64,000 nucleotides of DNA from Caprimulgus europaeus. Its lineage: Eukaryota > Chordata > Aves > Caprimulgiformes > Caprimulgidae. Shown here piece after piece: positions 38,101 through 49,940 of this stretch. The notes under the pieces are model-generated. The model was not told the DNA's origin. It saw nothing but the letters and a program-made list of their open reading frames with translations, and did no database searches. A program made the position numbers and the translations under genes. The DNA is taken from assembly GCA_907165065.1 (NCBI GenBank), contig OU015524.1, forward strand, positions 57,515,295 to 57,579,294, written 5' to 3'. Position 1 is the stretch's first letter. Each line of letters opens with the position of its first letter.

Positions 38101-41100
38101 GTGGCATTTCCAGTTTCTGACTGTGGAAGAAATATTGATGTGAGTTCCTTGAAACCCTTTCCCTATGAAGTGTCAATAATTACCATCTTGGCATACAGAA
38201 AAGAGACTTTGGCAGTTTGCCCAGCAACATCAAACAGGTCTAGAATAGTCACAAGAGCTCAGCTTTTTGTAACAGTATCTGACATGATTGTAAGAAATCA
38301 CATAATTGTCTTCTAGGAATTTGAAGAAAAGATATACTCCTTGATTAATTCTGATCAGCAACATAAGACCTATTCTTTTCATTCTGGGTTACTAGAATTC
38401 AAACATAAACCATGACGTCTTTCACTACCCATTTAACTGCTATTTTAGTTATGAAAGCATGTTTTTCCTATTGGTTATGTTCACAAAAAATGCCCTGACC
38501 AGAGCATTCTTGATTTAACTTTATAGTTCTACATATTACAAGGTTTTAACTAAAGCTATACAAAACTTTCCTCAAACTCAGAGAACTTGTCTGAATGTTT
38601 TTTCCCATTTTGAGTTTCACAAAAACCCCAATGCAAGAATTACATACTTTAGAAAAATAAAAGCAACTATCAGAATTAAAACAGATTGTTAACCGCAGGA
38701 TTCATTTGATCCAAGTCATATCAAAATGGGATATGTTGGTGCACTCCATTTGGCCCAAAGTTCCTTTGAGACGCACAAGAACTTGAGTTAACCTGACCTA
38801 ATTAGAAGGGCCAAACAGATTAACATTCAGCATGCCTCACTTCTTATCTATGCACCCACTGAGGCCTGAATTGCATCCTTATTAAAAGTTCTCTAAAAAA
38901 CACCATATTCACCACCCCAAGGGAAAGCAGTTTATCCCACTTATTTTAGCATCAATTCAGAGTAATCAGGTAGGAAAATCCTGTGTTCAAGCAACCCATG
39001 CTCAAATCAAACTATCAAATATACCCCAGAAACTATATTTCTCCATTCCTCAGTGTCAAAATTGCTCTGCTCTTCCTTTTATGTTTGCCTTTACTTTCCT
39101 GATGCATCTATTTTTATTTCTATATTCTCAATATATCAATTTCTAAGATCATAATATAATCACTGAGCTCATAAAAATGATTTGAAACTCCAATACATGT
39201 CTGCAGCTTGACCAACATGTTAGACAAGAGACTAGATAACACGCCAGAAATACAGACACAGAGGAGATGAAGTAAGATGAGTCAATGTGAACTAGTTATC
39301 AATAACTCCATCATTTAATATGGCACTGAAATGCTAAATGAGAAAGAAATCTGGCCATAACCCACTGGTCAACTGGAAGGAGGTTTTTTTCCACCTTAAG
39401 ACCTTTTTAACAGCAGCTAGAGCAATTGATGAAAAAGAGAATCATATTTTTCATACTGACCCATGAACTGTGCTGAATATATTATTTATGGTATTTCTTC
39501 TTTATGGTTATAGTAATTCTGCACAAATCCCAAGATTCATTCAACTCCACAAGCACACAAAACTTCCTGTTTCTAGCACTTAATCAACCCTAAAACAGAC
39601 ACTACAAACCTATGGCTCAAGTAGAGAAATCAGCAAGGAGGCAAATAACTGCAAAAGGATGCTGCAAGAAAAAGCAAGCCAAGCCGAAAACTCTTCTGTG
39701 ACCCTATATTACAGATGCCCTCTCCCATGGCCCTTATCAAGTGATTTATCTCCTTTGCCCAGTTTATGTATCCTCCCATACACAATTAAGCAAAGACACA
39801 AAAGGCAAATACGTAAATACACATCTCAAAACAAAGGACTACCAGGAAGTAAGAAATTCCCAGCTGGCACAAATTATCATCGCTTGACTGAAGTCACTTT
39901 GCACTGGTGGATGAGTCAAATTGAGTATTTCTACCCTAGCAGTCAAGTGGTTTTAGGATTGCACAACAGTCTTCCCTATTTCTACTTTTTTCTTTGCTAC
40001 CATATCTCCTCCAAACCCTTCAAAAAAAAAAAAGAAAAAAGCTATATTATTCTTATTGTAAAACACTACTTAACAAAAATATCCTAACAAAAGAGCCCTT
40101 GGGATATTCACAACATCACCTATTATGTTGTATGGGTTTGTAGGATGGATATGCACACACCATTCTGACTGCCACCCTTATCAGCCCGCCATGAATGTTG
40201 TGCTACATGGCTCATACACACTCATTAGGTGAATGGTTGTCAGTGAATCCTAAAGATCAAAACACAAAATGCAAGATAAAAATCTGTTTATATAAATAAA
40301 CTGGAGATCAGACACACAGGACATTACAAGAAAACTGGTTTCCATCTAGCAGAGACTGATTTGAAGTTGAACTTGTTTGTGTTACAGAAGAGTTACAGAG
40401 ATCTGAGAAAAGTATTACAGTATGTACCATGACTAGCAAACAATTCTTCTCTCAAAAATGTTTTTGAGAGTGTTGCTATCTTGTTCCCCTCCTGTTTTCT
40501 CCCTTGGTTTTTACAAAAAAGACTCTACATCAGTTAAGAGGGAAACATTTTTAGGTGATGATTATATATTTTCCCCTAAAGCAGTTAGCACATTGATTCT
40601 TCGTATATCAGTATAACTCAGCAGGAAGCTAATCTCTAAAAGCTTTCTGGTCAGAAGCAAGTCCCACAGTCCTCGGTCTTTGCATTTCCCATTCTGTCTG
40701 AGTCAACCTGTATAACAGGAAGAAACACACTAACAGAGATGTGCCAAATGCCAGGTACGCTGATGGAGCATCAGAGACAAAACGAATGTCTACATAAGTG
40801 TATGTGAAGCCTGTGCATTTTCCCAGTTTTTATCCGAAGCTGGAACAAGACTTGCAGTGCATGGTACAGCTGATTTCCATCCTTTCTGGTCAGTGGTTCC
40901 TAGTCTGGTTTCTAGAGACTCTGATTTTCAGAATCTGGAGTCACAGAGATTATTTTAATCTTTAAAGTACATTTTTAGCTATGTCCAGAGCTGAGAGAGG
41001 TCTGGGAACTAGCAGGGGAAAAACTTCACTGATTCCTGATATGCAAGTATCATCTCTCAGGATAAAGAAATCTTTGTGAATACACTCATTCCTATTTCTG

Positions 41101-43744
41101 TCTCTCTGAGAAGGGTACCTGCAAGGGAGGCAATGCAAGTGGCCCGTTCACAAGCCCAGAAACATCCTTTAAAAAATTTGCATTCAAAGAAAGACCTATT
41201 AATTAATTGAGGATTTGGCAGCAGAAGTTGAGGCACTCTACAGGATCTGGCTGCACTGTGGAACAGTACAAACATATGATATGGCACAACATACATGTGT
41301 TGTCTAAACAACAGGCAATGTTAGCCCCAACTAGGGTACACAAAACAAGAACAATTCTAGAAGTAGACCCTGCCATCAAACCCTTGTCAACCAAAAAGTA
41401 AGCTCTACCAAGACTCTCTGAGCCAACTTCTTCCCAAATCATCTGTGTTAGGCCCCGTTTTCTCTGTCCAACCACCACTCATTAGCAATATTGCTGTCTC
41501 TCCTCAGAGCTGTCCCTGATTTTTGTCCCTCCCTATGCCATGGTCCAGAAACTCCCTGGCATTTCCATGTTGACTTTCACTTTCATCTGTCATTTTCATC
41601 AGGTAAGGAAGACTATTTTTCTTAGGACTGATCTATTCACATGAGCTATGTCTAACTATTATTTCTGTATCAGTTTATTTTTTATAGAAACCATTATTTC
41701 TACACAGTACAACAACCTAGTCTTCATAAAATTCTACCATAATAAAAAACGCTTATGTGAGTTTTAACTTATTCACATATCTTTATCTGGAGCTCTATTA
41801 GTGTGTAAAACATGAGTGGATGAATCCTTACTGCTGCAAGTATATTTTTTATATATATCCACAGTATGATCCTTTTTTTTTCATTCCATTCATTTCTTCA
41901 AAAAAAAAAAAATCTCCTTCTTGATACCAACTTAAGGTCACCTCTGTTAATCCAGTGTCAACTCTATTATTGCCAATTATCTTACAAAAACTAGATTTTA
42001 ACATGAGAAATAGAAATACTTATCATGTTATTTTATAACCCACCAAGTGCTTATTCAGACTAAGGCACTGATTTCAAAATCACAGCAAGCAACTAAGACA
42101 TAATTAAACTTCTATCCCTGCAGATTTTGAGAGATATGTGTTTTCCTTCTTAAAAAAAAATAGACACTTTTAGTGGGATGTTTTAGTTTCATTTGATATA
42201 AGAACACAAGGAAATATTTTTTTACAAGTATTAGACATGAGAGAAAAAAATAAGATAGCAAACAAGCTTTGTGTTGATTTTTACAATCAAGATTTTATTT
42301 TGCCTAACACCTTGATATTTTTCCACACTTCGTGATGTTTTCCCACTTCTACATTAGAGTAGGAATAGAATTGGCTTGCCTCTGCATTAAAGAAAAGTTT
42401 TCCCTCTGGGACCAAATAAGTGAAATGCATCTATCCCTTTTCCAGCACAGAGGTCAGTTGCATAAATACAACTTTATTATCCCTGAGCCACCTGTGACCC
42501 TGTCCATGCTGCAAACAGCATGACTTGCTGAAATGAGCACCTTGGGTAATCATTCTAGACAATCATTTTGTCCACGCTTATAAGTGGATTTTTCAAGATC
42601 CCTTCGCATAGATTTCGTGGAAAATGCAAACAGAAGCCACGTACCAGGAAACTGCTTAAAGGGTGCCTATAAGCAGTGTGTTACTAAGTTCATCAGTCAA
42701 GGGCTTCCAAAGCCAGTTACAGGTATTTCCATTCTGCTCTTCACAGCCCCAGCTCCACTAATAATCCGCCCTGGGTTACCTTCCAGACAAAAATGCATGG
42801 AGTTTTTTTTCTGACAAGGTCTTGATACCTTCCTGCAGCCTTCAAATGCAGAACCCACACAACCAAGGTCAGCAATGACCTCTGCAAGTCCAAGCATCAC
42901 CTACAGCAGTACAAACAGGATCTTTAAACATACACCAAATATTACTATTCAACACAAACTAACCATACACTAATAGTGCTTATCCATGCCTCAACCCTGA
43001 AAAAGTGCCTTAAGCTCATTTGTACTGACACATGAAATCTCAGAATTCAAATTCTGTGCTTGGCCCTTTGCCCTGCAGGACTCCTAGGTGAGAGCACAAG
43101 AACAGTGTCCTGGCATCCTGGCACTCCATATTCTGCTTCTACAGGAGATAGAAGGAGCCAGGACTGGACTCAAAGCAGTACCATTCCCCAATAAAGCTTT
43201 TTTCACATGAAGGTCATACGTACACCTGGCTGCTGCAGTTCTGTTCCCCAGGGGCAGGGAGCTCACCCATTTGCAAGAAGTGCAAGACTCCTTCTCCTTG
43301 AGCATTGAACCATCCTGGACAGTCAGCTAATTGCTTGCAAACAGCATGGTTTAACTCAGGCCACTCCAATGCTCTTCAGACTTAGGCACGTATATTCAAT
43401 CTTGCCTCCTTTCAAAAGACCATTGAGAAGATTCCTCTGGTACTAACTGCAGAGGCGGATAATAAAGAAAAATAATCAGGTCAAGACAGGGCTATCACCT
43501 GCCATGAGGACAGTCTGAATGCACAGCAACATGTAAGGCTTGGATGAAACCCAACACACTTGATTCCAGGGCCCAAGCTCCATCCTTTACAGCATTTCCC
43601 TGCAGACACTGCCACAGAGAAGTGAATCAAACCTAAACCAGCTTGTGTTTATCCTCTTTCTTCCTAAATCTTTATGTACTGTTGTGCCTCATTCCTTCCC
43701 TCCTGCACTACCCATCGTGTCCTATTGTTCTTATTTGTCAAGTT
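35189..43744. other. unique sequence, no gene seen
   Basis: About 8.5 kb of A+T-rich DNA without a recognisable gene. Small tracts only: TTTG units at 35523-35537, A12 followed by GAAAAAA near 40022-40040, and A13 near 41900. A 142-codon plus-strand frame at 39659-40087 runs into the A-rich tract and shows no family features. Polyadenylation-like AATAAA words occur (for example near 37362), but no transcript can be inferred from them. Confidence 0.5.
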
Positions 43745-43941
43745 ATCTAATTAGTTTGGGGCCAGACCAACAGATTACTCATGGCAGTATGCTAAGCAAA
43801 TCACCCAGGAATAAGTGTTTACAGGATCAAGCCCTTAGACTGTCAGCTCCTCAGAGCAGAGACCATGCTTTATTATTCACATGCAGAGTACTCTGTACAC
43901 CAAGCGTGTTATATACATAATTCATTTAAAAATAATAATGA
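43745..43941 (+). mobile_element. ancient amniote LINE/SINE 3' end remnant (L2/MIR-like tail)
   Basis: The core reads CAGGATCAAGCCCTTAGACT, then GTCAGCTCCTCAGAGCAGAG and ACCATGCTTTATTATTCACA. It ends ATATACATAATTCATTTAAA and AATAATAATGA. This follows the known old-repeat tail 'GGGCCCTTAGACTGTAAGCTCCTCGGGGCAGGGACC ... TATATAAATAATAATAA' seen widely in reptile genomes and akin to mammalian L2/MIR ends. The upstream part (TACTCATGGCAGTATGC, CCAGGAATAAGTGTTTACAG) fits the same family as I remember it. It is an old, non-coding copy in plus orientation. The precise family and the 5' limit are uncertain. Confidence 0.55.
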
Positions 43942-44059
43942 TACACTAAGAATGAAAAACATGCCAGCAGGAAAGTTCATTGACTGCACTACCATCAGTA
44001 ACTCAGAGCTGCTCACATAGAATTCAGGCTTGGAAAACCAAAATGATGATGTTTTGTTT

Positions 44060-44177
44060 AAGGCAAAGGATCAAGAGTCAGAAGAGCTGCAGTGTTACTC
44101 CCAGTGCTGCCACAAAAAATTTATCAGAACAAATCTTCTCAACTTTCTACACCCCAAATTCCCCTTCTGAAAAAGTC
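44060..44177 (+). mobile_element. MIR-like ancient SINE remnant
   Basis: The segment GGATCAAGAGTCAGAAGAGC, then TGCAGTGTTACTCCCAGTGC, then TGCCACAAAAAATTTATCAG and CCCCAAATTCCCCTTCTGA matches the MIR core in order: GGGAGTCAGGAGACCTGGGTTCTAATCCCAGCTCTGCCACT, then the CAAGTCACTTAACCTCTCTG part, then CAGTTTCCCCATCTG. Spacing is right and divergence is high. It lies about 120 bp downstream of the other ancient repeat, in the same orientation. Confidence 0.6.
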
Positions 44178-45970
44178 TAAAAGCGTAAGTATTCTCCTAT
44201 TCCTACTTGATATACTCAAGGGTAAACTAGGACTTTGAAATAGAGGGACAACATACTATATATTAAAAATAAGTAATATGTAATTCATAATAGCACATTT
44301 TTCAATGCGAGACACAAACACCTTATTGGCATTATTATTTGTAGATAATCTCCCAAAATTTACAGTATAGCACACACTTACAACTAATAGACACCTTCAC
44401 ACCAGTTGGGCGAGGGGCATGTAACTGTGATGCGAGCTATGCATTGACACAGACAATTTACATTTACAGATCACAGACAGTATATTAGAACAGAAAATAT
44501 TTTATGATAAAGTATAAACTGATGACATTGACCTGTCTGCTTCACCATTTAATCTGGCCTTGACCTTCCAGCAACTAAATATTCATGATTGGCGTGACCT
44601 CTAGGCTTTTCTCTCACACCCAGTTGTACCTAAGAGTCAGAGAATTAATCCTTCCACAAGCCAGCATTTTAAGGCAGTTGTCTTCTCCTCTTACTCTTAT
44701 GCCAATGTCTTTTTTTTTTCACTCTGCCATCTACAATAGCCAGGCTATTCTTCTTTCATATTTAAAAACCTTTATGCAAATCAGGCTGGTAGCACGGCAA
44801 CCTAAAGTTCTTGCATTAATGCAGAGTATTATTCACATATAAAAATTCCATTTAAATCCCATTAAGGTTATGACATAAATCCAAACAAACTAGAAAATGC
44901 ACAGTTAAGGTGGAAAAGTGACATATGTCTTCCAGTCTCTTAGCAGAAGAAAGCAGAATAAGAAACCTATTAGAGCGTCACCCGGTTGGGGCAAGGAGAG
45001 AAGCACATACGTTACCTTCCTGCCTTTTAACTGTTCATTCCATTGCATCTGGTATTGCTTTGTTTTATTTTGTTTAATGCCTCTATCCCAATGTCAGTGG
45101 TCCTAGAAAATTGTTTTTGTCTGTAAATGCTTCTGAACAATATCCATTCTGAGGGACAAGAGAGGCAGCCTCCTGTGAAACAGCTGTAATCTGGGAAAAA
45201 AACAGATTAGCATTTTATAGTTTTCTGGAGGTGTTTCTAAGGGATAGTAAAAAGCAATGACACATGTGACACTGTTTTGCAAGTGTCCCAATTAGCAGCA
45301 CTGCCGTTACAGTCTAGACGCGCCTATTTCTGTTCTCGTGTGCTCCTCTGAATTCTTGACACTTCATAGTAATGAACTGCACCGCAAGGTCTTACAAAAG
45401 AGCTAGTTTAAGACCAGAGTTATGTTCTTGCCATACTTAAAACACTCTCAGGGATGGCTGAGCTGAAGGAATAGGTGTAGGCACCACTGCCTTTGGATAA
45501 CTTACTATAGCTGGTGAGGATGTGGAGCACAGCGGTGCTCCTGAGCACCTGTAGCTAGTGTTGCACATCCTTGCACAAGCAGATGGATAAATAAAGCTTG
45601 ACCCTTACAGGAGGTCTCCCTCCAGGTCTCCTTGTAACAAGGAGAAGGGGAACAAGAAGAGGCTGATTGGGGTTTTAGCTGCATTACTTGAGATACAGAT
45701 GCTATAGTTAATTGTGACATTTCAAGCAGAATCAGGCCCAGAGTATGCACTTCTTCATACGTTTGTTATATAGGCAACTATTGCACAGTGGGCTGTTATT
45801 CAAATGTGTGGGATTTATTTTTTTTCTTTGGCATTGAATGAAACTTGGTTGCAGTTTTCCTTCTTTTTGGTAATGATAAGAGTACAGAAACAAGCTGGTT
45901 CAGGCAGTGAAGCTGTTGTCTTGACTAGAATCCCAAGTTTTATTTGAATTAGCCATTCGTAAGACAGACA
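44178..45970. other. unique sequence, no gene seen
   Basis: A+T-rich DNA without recognisable genes. A short GCAGAATCAGGCCCAGAG phrase near 45727 recalls the ancient repeat type at 43745 but is too short to call. Confidence 0.55.
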
Positions 45971-46004
45971 TACACATGCACACACACACACGGGTGCACA
46001 CACA
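45971..46004. repeat. interrupted CA microsatellite
   Basis: TACACATGCACACACACACA followed by CGGGTGCACACACA: about 14 CA units broken by TG and GGGTG. Short and imperfect. Confidence 0.85.
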
Positions 46005-47949
46005 AAGCTTTGAAAGCACTTCCATCTGTTTTTCAGTAAGGCTGGGTCATAATTAACAAGAGTGGATATATTTTGCGCTCTGCATTTTTGACCTGACATG
46101 TCTTCCTTCATCTTGTCATTGAACACTCCTGTCCTAAATAGAACTGGTATTAATTGGGGATTCAGTAGAGCCAGGGATTAAGGTTTAGAGAAGGGTTGAT
46201 TTTTTTAAAATTTAGAGTATATTTTCTCTCACTCTGCTTTGAAGAAGTTATTTTTCTCTTCCTCTGTTCTAAGCAAACAGTCTACAAATTATATTTCGAA
46301 TAAAATACATCACAGACTTCCATGGAAACAGCAGTCAGCATGAGAAAAGAGTGGAAAGTACTCAAGGTGACAAGAATACTTTCTGCAGTGCCATCACAAG
46401 ATACAAGTTGAACCCTAGCAAGTACAGAAGAAGATGACATGACAGTACAATGCTAAACAAGTTCACAATGCTTGGGAGAGGGAGGAAGGGAAGGGACATA
46501 CATGCCCAAAGAAATTCTTTCCTGCCAATTATCAAATCCTTGATAAATGACAAACATTCAGGGTCCCTTTTGGATGGATTTTCAGGGAAGACTGAGAGAA
46601 CAGCTTAAAGAAGGCATGTCCATTGTCTTTTTGGACACTTTACATTTCAGATTAATAAATAAGTGCAATTAGAGAAATACCTGTGAAGGTTGAGAAATGC
46701 CTATGGGTACCTAGTGTGCTGAAGTTTATAGGAGACACTTTTAGCCCATGTCCTCAGAGGCCTCTTTCAAACCATGTTGAACTGTTGCAGAAGTCAGGTC
46801 TTCTCTGGGTTACGAAGAAAAATGGGTTACATGGCAGACACTGCATAACACAGAGATGAAGTGTATAAGTAGCTATCAACTCTCTGGACAGGTATGTTTT
46901 TGAGAAGCCTTTCCAAAGAAAGCAAAATTTTTTGTACTTATGGTATTCCTACTCTTTTCAGCATCCAAATGCTCAGTGGTTCCTATTCCATCTTTCCTTC
47001 TCCCATTTCTAAACGTTTACACATTCCTACCCAGAGGCTTGTCCAGAGCTCTGACACTACAACCTTCTCTTCCACCCAGGATTCCCGGCAGCACTCTTCT
47101 TCCACTCCACCTTATTCACAGCCACAGTCACCTGTCTTGCTCCATGACCCATGTCTTCTCATCAGATATATTCTTTCCTTATGAGAGATAAGACTGTCTT
47201 TGACAGTTGTCATTTCCACTGCTTCGCGTTCTAGGTGAGCATTTGCTACTCGAATCAAATGCTTTTTGCATTTGCTTCTTATGTTTTCAGTTCTTTCTTC
47301 TTCACTCACTACTCTGCTCCTTGTCTTCACCCAAATATCCTTCTTTCTTGAGATAAATTTTAACAAAAACATAGAGATAATTGCAGTAGGCCAGTTTTGA
47401 CCTTTCATCTGGAAGACTCAATGTGTTTAAGTTACACATCTCTCAAATTTTCAAGGGTTGCAGTCTGTAGAGACAAGAACCAGCATTCTTTAGTTTTCAG
47501 TGCCAAGCATGTAGTTCAAACTCTAGAAATAAAAGGATGAAGGCAATATGTTCATGATCTCTATAGATACAGATAGGCCAACTTCAAAAGATTGCACCAA
47601 CTTGGCTGTCATCTATGCCACCTAATCAAGTTTGTCACCCAGTCAGATCTGCTAACTGAACTCAACCTCGTGTTTTTTCCCAAATCTGAATCAGGCCAAA
47701 GAAACTAGGTAGCTTACATACTAGAAGTTCAGAGGTGGAGGATTTTTAATATGACTCATTACACAAGTAGCTCAACCAGAAGATAAAGCAGAATAGGCAT
47801 GCCTGACAGCATGACAGCACGGTCCAGCTGGGAACATGAGGCTCCTCAAGAAGAGGATGTTGTTTGCATGGCCTAAGCTTTCAGTCCTACACACTTCTGC
47901 AGGTGTGAGTGGCTCTATTGACTTATCATGCATTCAAGTGCAGGAGTAC
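46005..47949. other. unique sequence, no gene seen
   Basis: No gene recognised. A G-rich cluster (four GGG tracts) stands at 46474-46495. C/T-rich frames at 46894-47191 are compositional. Confidence 0.55.
46474..46495 (+). repeat. short G-tract cluster (possible G-quadruplex)
   Basis: Four runs of at least three G within 22 bases (GGGAGAGGGAGGAAGGGAAGGG pattern). This satisfies the simple four-tract quadruplex rule; no biological role is shown. Confidence 0.6.
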
Positions 47950-47971
47950 TTTTTTATTTTTTTTTTTTTTT
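47950..47971 (-). repeat. poly-T run (poly-A on minus strand)
   Basis: Six T, one A, then fifteen T. Read on the minus strand it is a poly-A run, directly next to the minus-strand MIR-like remnant at 47972-48055. Confidence 0.85.
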
Positions 47972-48055
47972 AAGCAAGTAAAGGGCTAGGTGATTTGATC
48001 AAGGCAACAAATCAGCATGCCAGAGACAGGACTACTATAACATGCTAGTAAGCCA
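47972..48055 (-). mobile_element. possible MIR-like SINE remnant
   Basis: The plus strand GTAAAGGGCTAGGTGATTTG, then ATCAAGGCAACAAATCAGCA and TGCCAGAGACAGGACTACTA, resembles the reverse complement of MIR: GAGGTTAAGTGACTTGCCCAAGGTCACACAGC..., then GGCAGAGCCAGGAC. Order and spacing agree (GTGAxTTG, CAAGG, ACA, CAG, GCCAGAGxCAGGACT). Divergence is high, so the call is tentative. Confidence 0.45.
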
Positions 48056-49537
48056 GTTAGATGGAAAGCTTAAACTCTGGAGAAAGGAGTCACCTTTTAT
48101 ATATTTGAAATAAGCCCAATATAACAGAACTCAATCCTTGCCAAGGTTTCTGAATAGCAGTTTAATACAGATAGTAAATGTCATATAGAGCAATGTGCAT
48201 GGGGCATTACACAGATTTTTTTTAACTCTTGGGTTCATAAAAACTTCAAAGTTTCAACAGAATAAGGTGAGTTTACTTCTAAATGTTTCAAGCTACTTTC
48301 CTGGTTCAAATCAAATAAAAATATACCCTGCTAGGAAAGGTTTCCTATATGGAAATTTTCCTTTCAAATTGTTTTGTTCCCTTTATAACTGCCTGTGACA
48401 GCATAGCATTTGAGGCATAAGGAGGAAGCTATGCCAAGTAGCTATCGTGAGAGGAAATAAAATAAGGTGGGCAGAAGATGAAGAAAATATCGTGAGTAAA
48501 CTTTAAAGGTGTATGAAATCTCTTAACCTGCATTGATCTCAGAATTGTGCTGATTATGAGGATTAACATGCTTCCTGTACACAACAACAGGTTATGTCAG
48601 GTGCTGGAGAGAGATGCTGTACCCACTCAGACATTAAAGTGCAACCAACAGATTGCTTATACATGGAGTCATAAAATAAATGCAGGCATCCTAACCAGCC
48701 CTATTAAAACAGTCTATCAGGAGGGAACAGGCATGAGATAATATCTCATATTTAAGAATGTACCTAAAACTAAACATATATTCTCTTGATAAGTTATTAA
48801 ATGAGCTTTATTTCTGTCATATCTGATAATCTTCAAAAATTGCATCAGTTGACCTTATTAGTTTCCAGATCAGTTGTTCCCACCCTCTCTACCATTTGCT
48901 TAACAGATACAAATGTTTTGTGGAAAACTTGTATGGAGTTCTGTTCTTCCCAGTCTACCTTCTGCTTTGTTTATCTCAGTGAAGGATTGATAGAGTGATA
49001 AAAAGGGTCACATAAGTATGCATACCTTTTGTGACAAAAGAAGCTTCACAAATAGGTGAGCAAAGCCTCTGTAGCCTTATCCTGTTGCCAGCTGTCCGAA
49101 TATCGCTTCACTTCTGAAGGACCAGGGCTCTGTATTGTTTGCTGAAACTCAGCCTCAAACACACCAGAAAAAAGTCTCAGTAAATGAAATTCAGTGCACA
49201 TTCTCCTGTTCTGATACTCTTTTAAGTAACACTGCCTCAGGATACATTAGTTTCATTATCTCTGTGTCTATAATAAGATCCTAGTGCATGACAGCCAAAG
49301 ATTGCCATTTATCCTTCCCACACTGACATGTTTCATTTTGGTTGGTGGAAAGGATATGTTATTTGAGCCGCAGCCCTGTAATTCCTACTCAGCATCCCAT
49401 CATGGACATGACATTTGGCCCTGAATCCTTCCCGTGAGAGAAGGGCTGTTGTACTGGCTCAGAATAAATATTGCTGGCCCCTTCAGCAAATATAAAGTTT
49501 CAGTTTTAGATGAAACAATCTACATGAAAACTTCATT
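48056..49537. other. unique sequence, no gene seen
   Basis: A+T-rich DNA with short frames and no recognisable family. Confidence 0.55.
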
Positions 49538-49563
49538 GGGATGGGGGGGGGGGCAGGGAGGGG
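49538..49563 (+). repeat. G-run cluster with an 11-G homopolymer
   Basis: GGG, then eleven consecutive G (49543-49553), then GGG and GGGG within 26 bases. It is a strong candidate for G-quadruplex formation and for length errors in sequencing. Confidence 0.85.
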
Positions 49564-49913
49564 AAGAACTATTTTGATTAAAACTACATCTTTTAGTTTT
49601 CACTCTTGACGAGTATGTTTCCATACAGATAAATGTCATATTGGAATATTCCCAGCAAGCTCTTCTTGGATCTAAGACATACATTTTGCAACAGGAACAA
49701 ATAATTAAGTACCAGTTTATTGTTGTGCACCAGCTCTGGCTTGGTTGAAGTCTTTATTTTTATGATGAAGACTGAAAAATCTAGACTCAATTTCTCCATC
49801 CTTGATATCCACAACATTTAAGAGCACTAAATGAAAAAGAGCAAAACCAGAGTGCCTGTTCTAGACATCCATGTTATACATTACAGCATCTACGAATAGA
49901 TACTTAGACCCAG
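49564..49913. other. unique sequence, no gene seen
   Basis: Nothing recognisable. Confidence 0.55.
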
Positions 49914-49940
49914 CATTAATTGATTAATTAATTAATTAAT
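49914..49940. repeat. TTAA/ATTA tetranucleotide tract
   Basis: CATTAATTGATTAATTAATT followed by AATTAAT: about six TTAA-type units with one G interruption. Self-complementary. Confidence 0.85.

Noticed and set aside
40890-40925. CAGTGGTTCCTAGTCTGG, like the terminal inverted repeat of hAT/Charlie DNA transposons
   Set aside because: No matching inverted end or 8-bp target duplication was found nearby.
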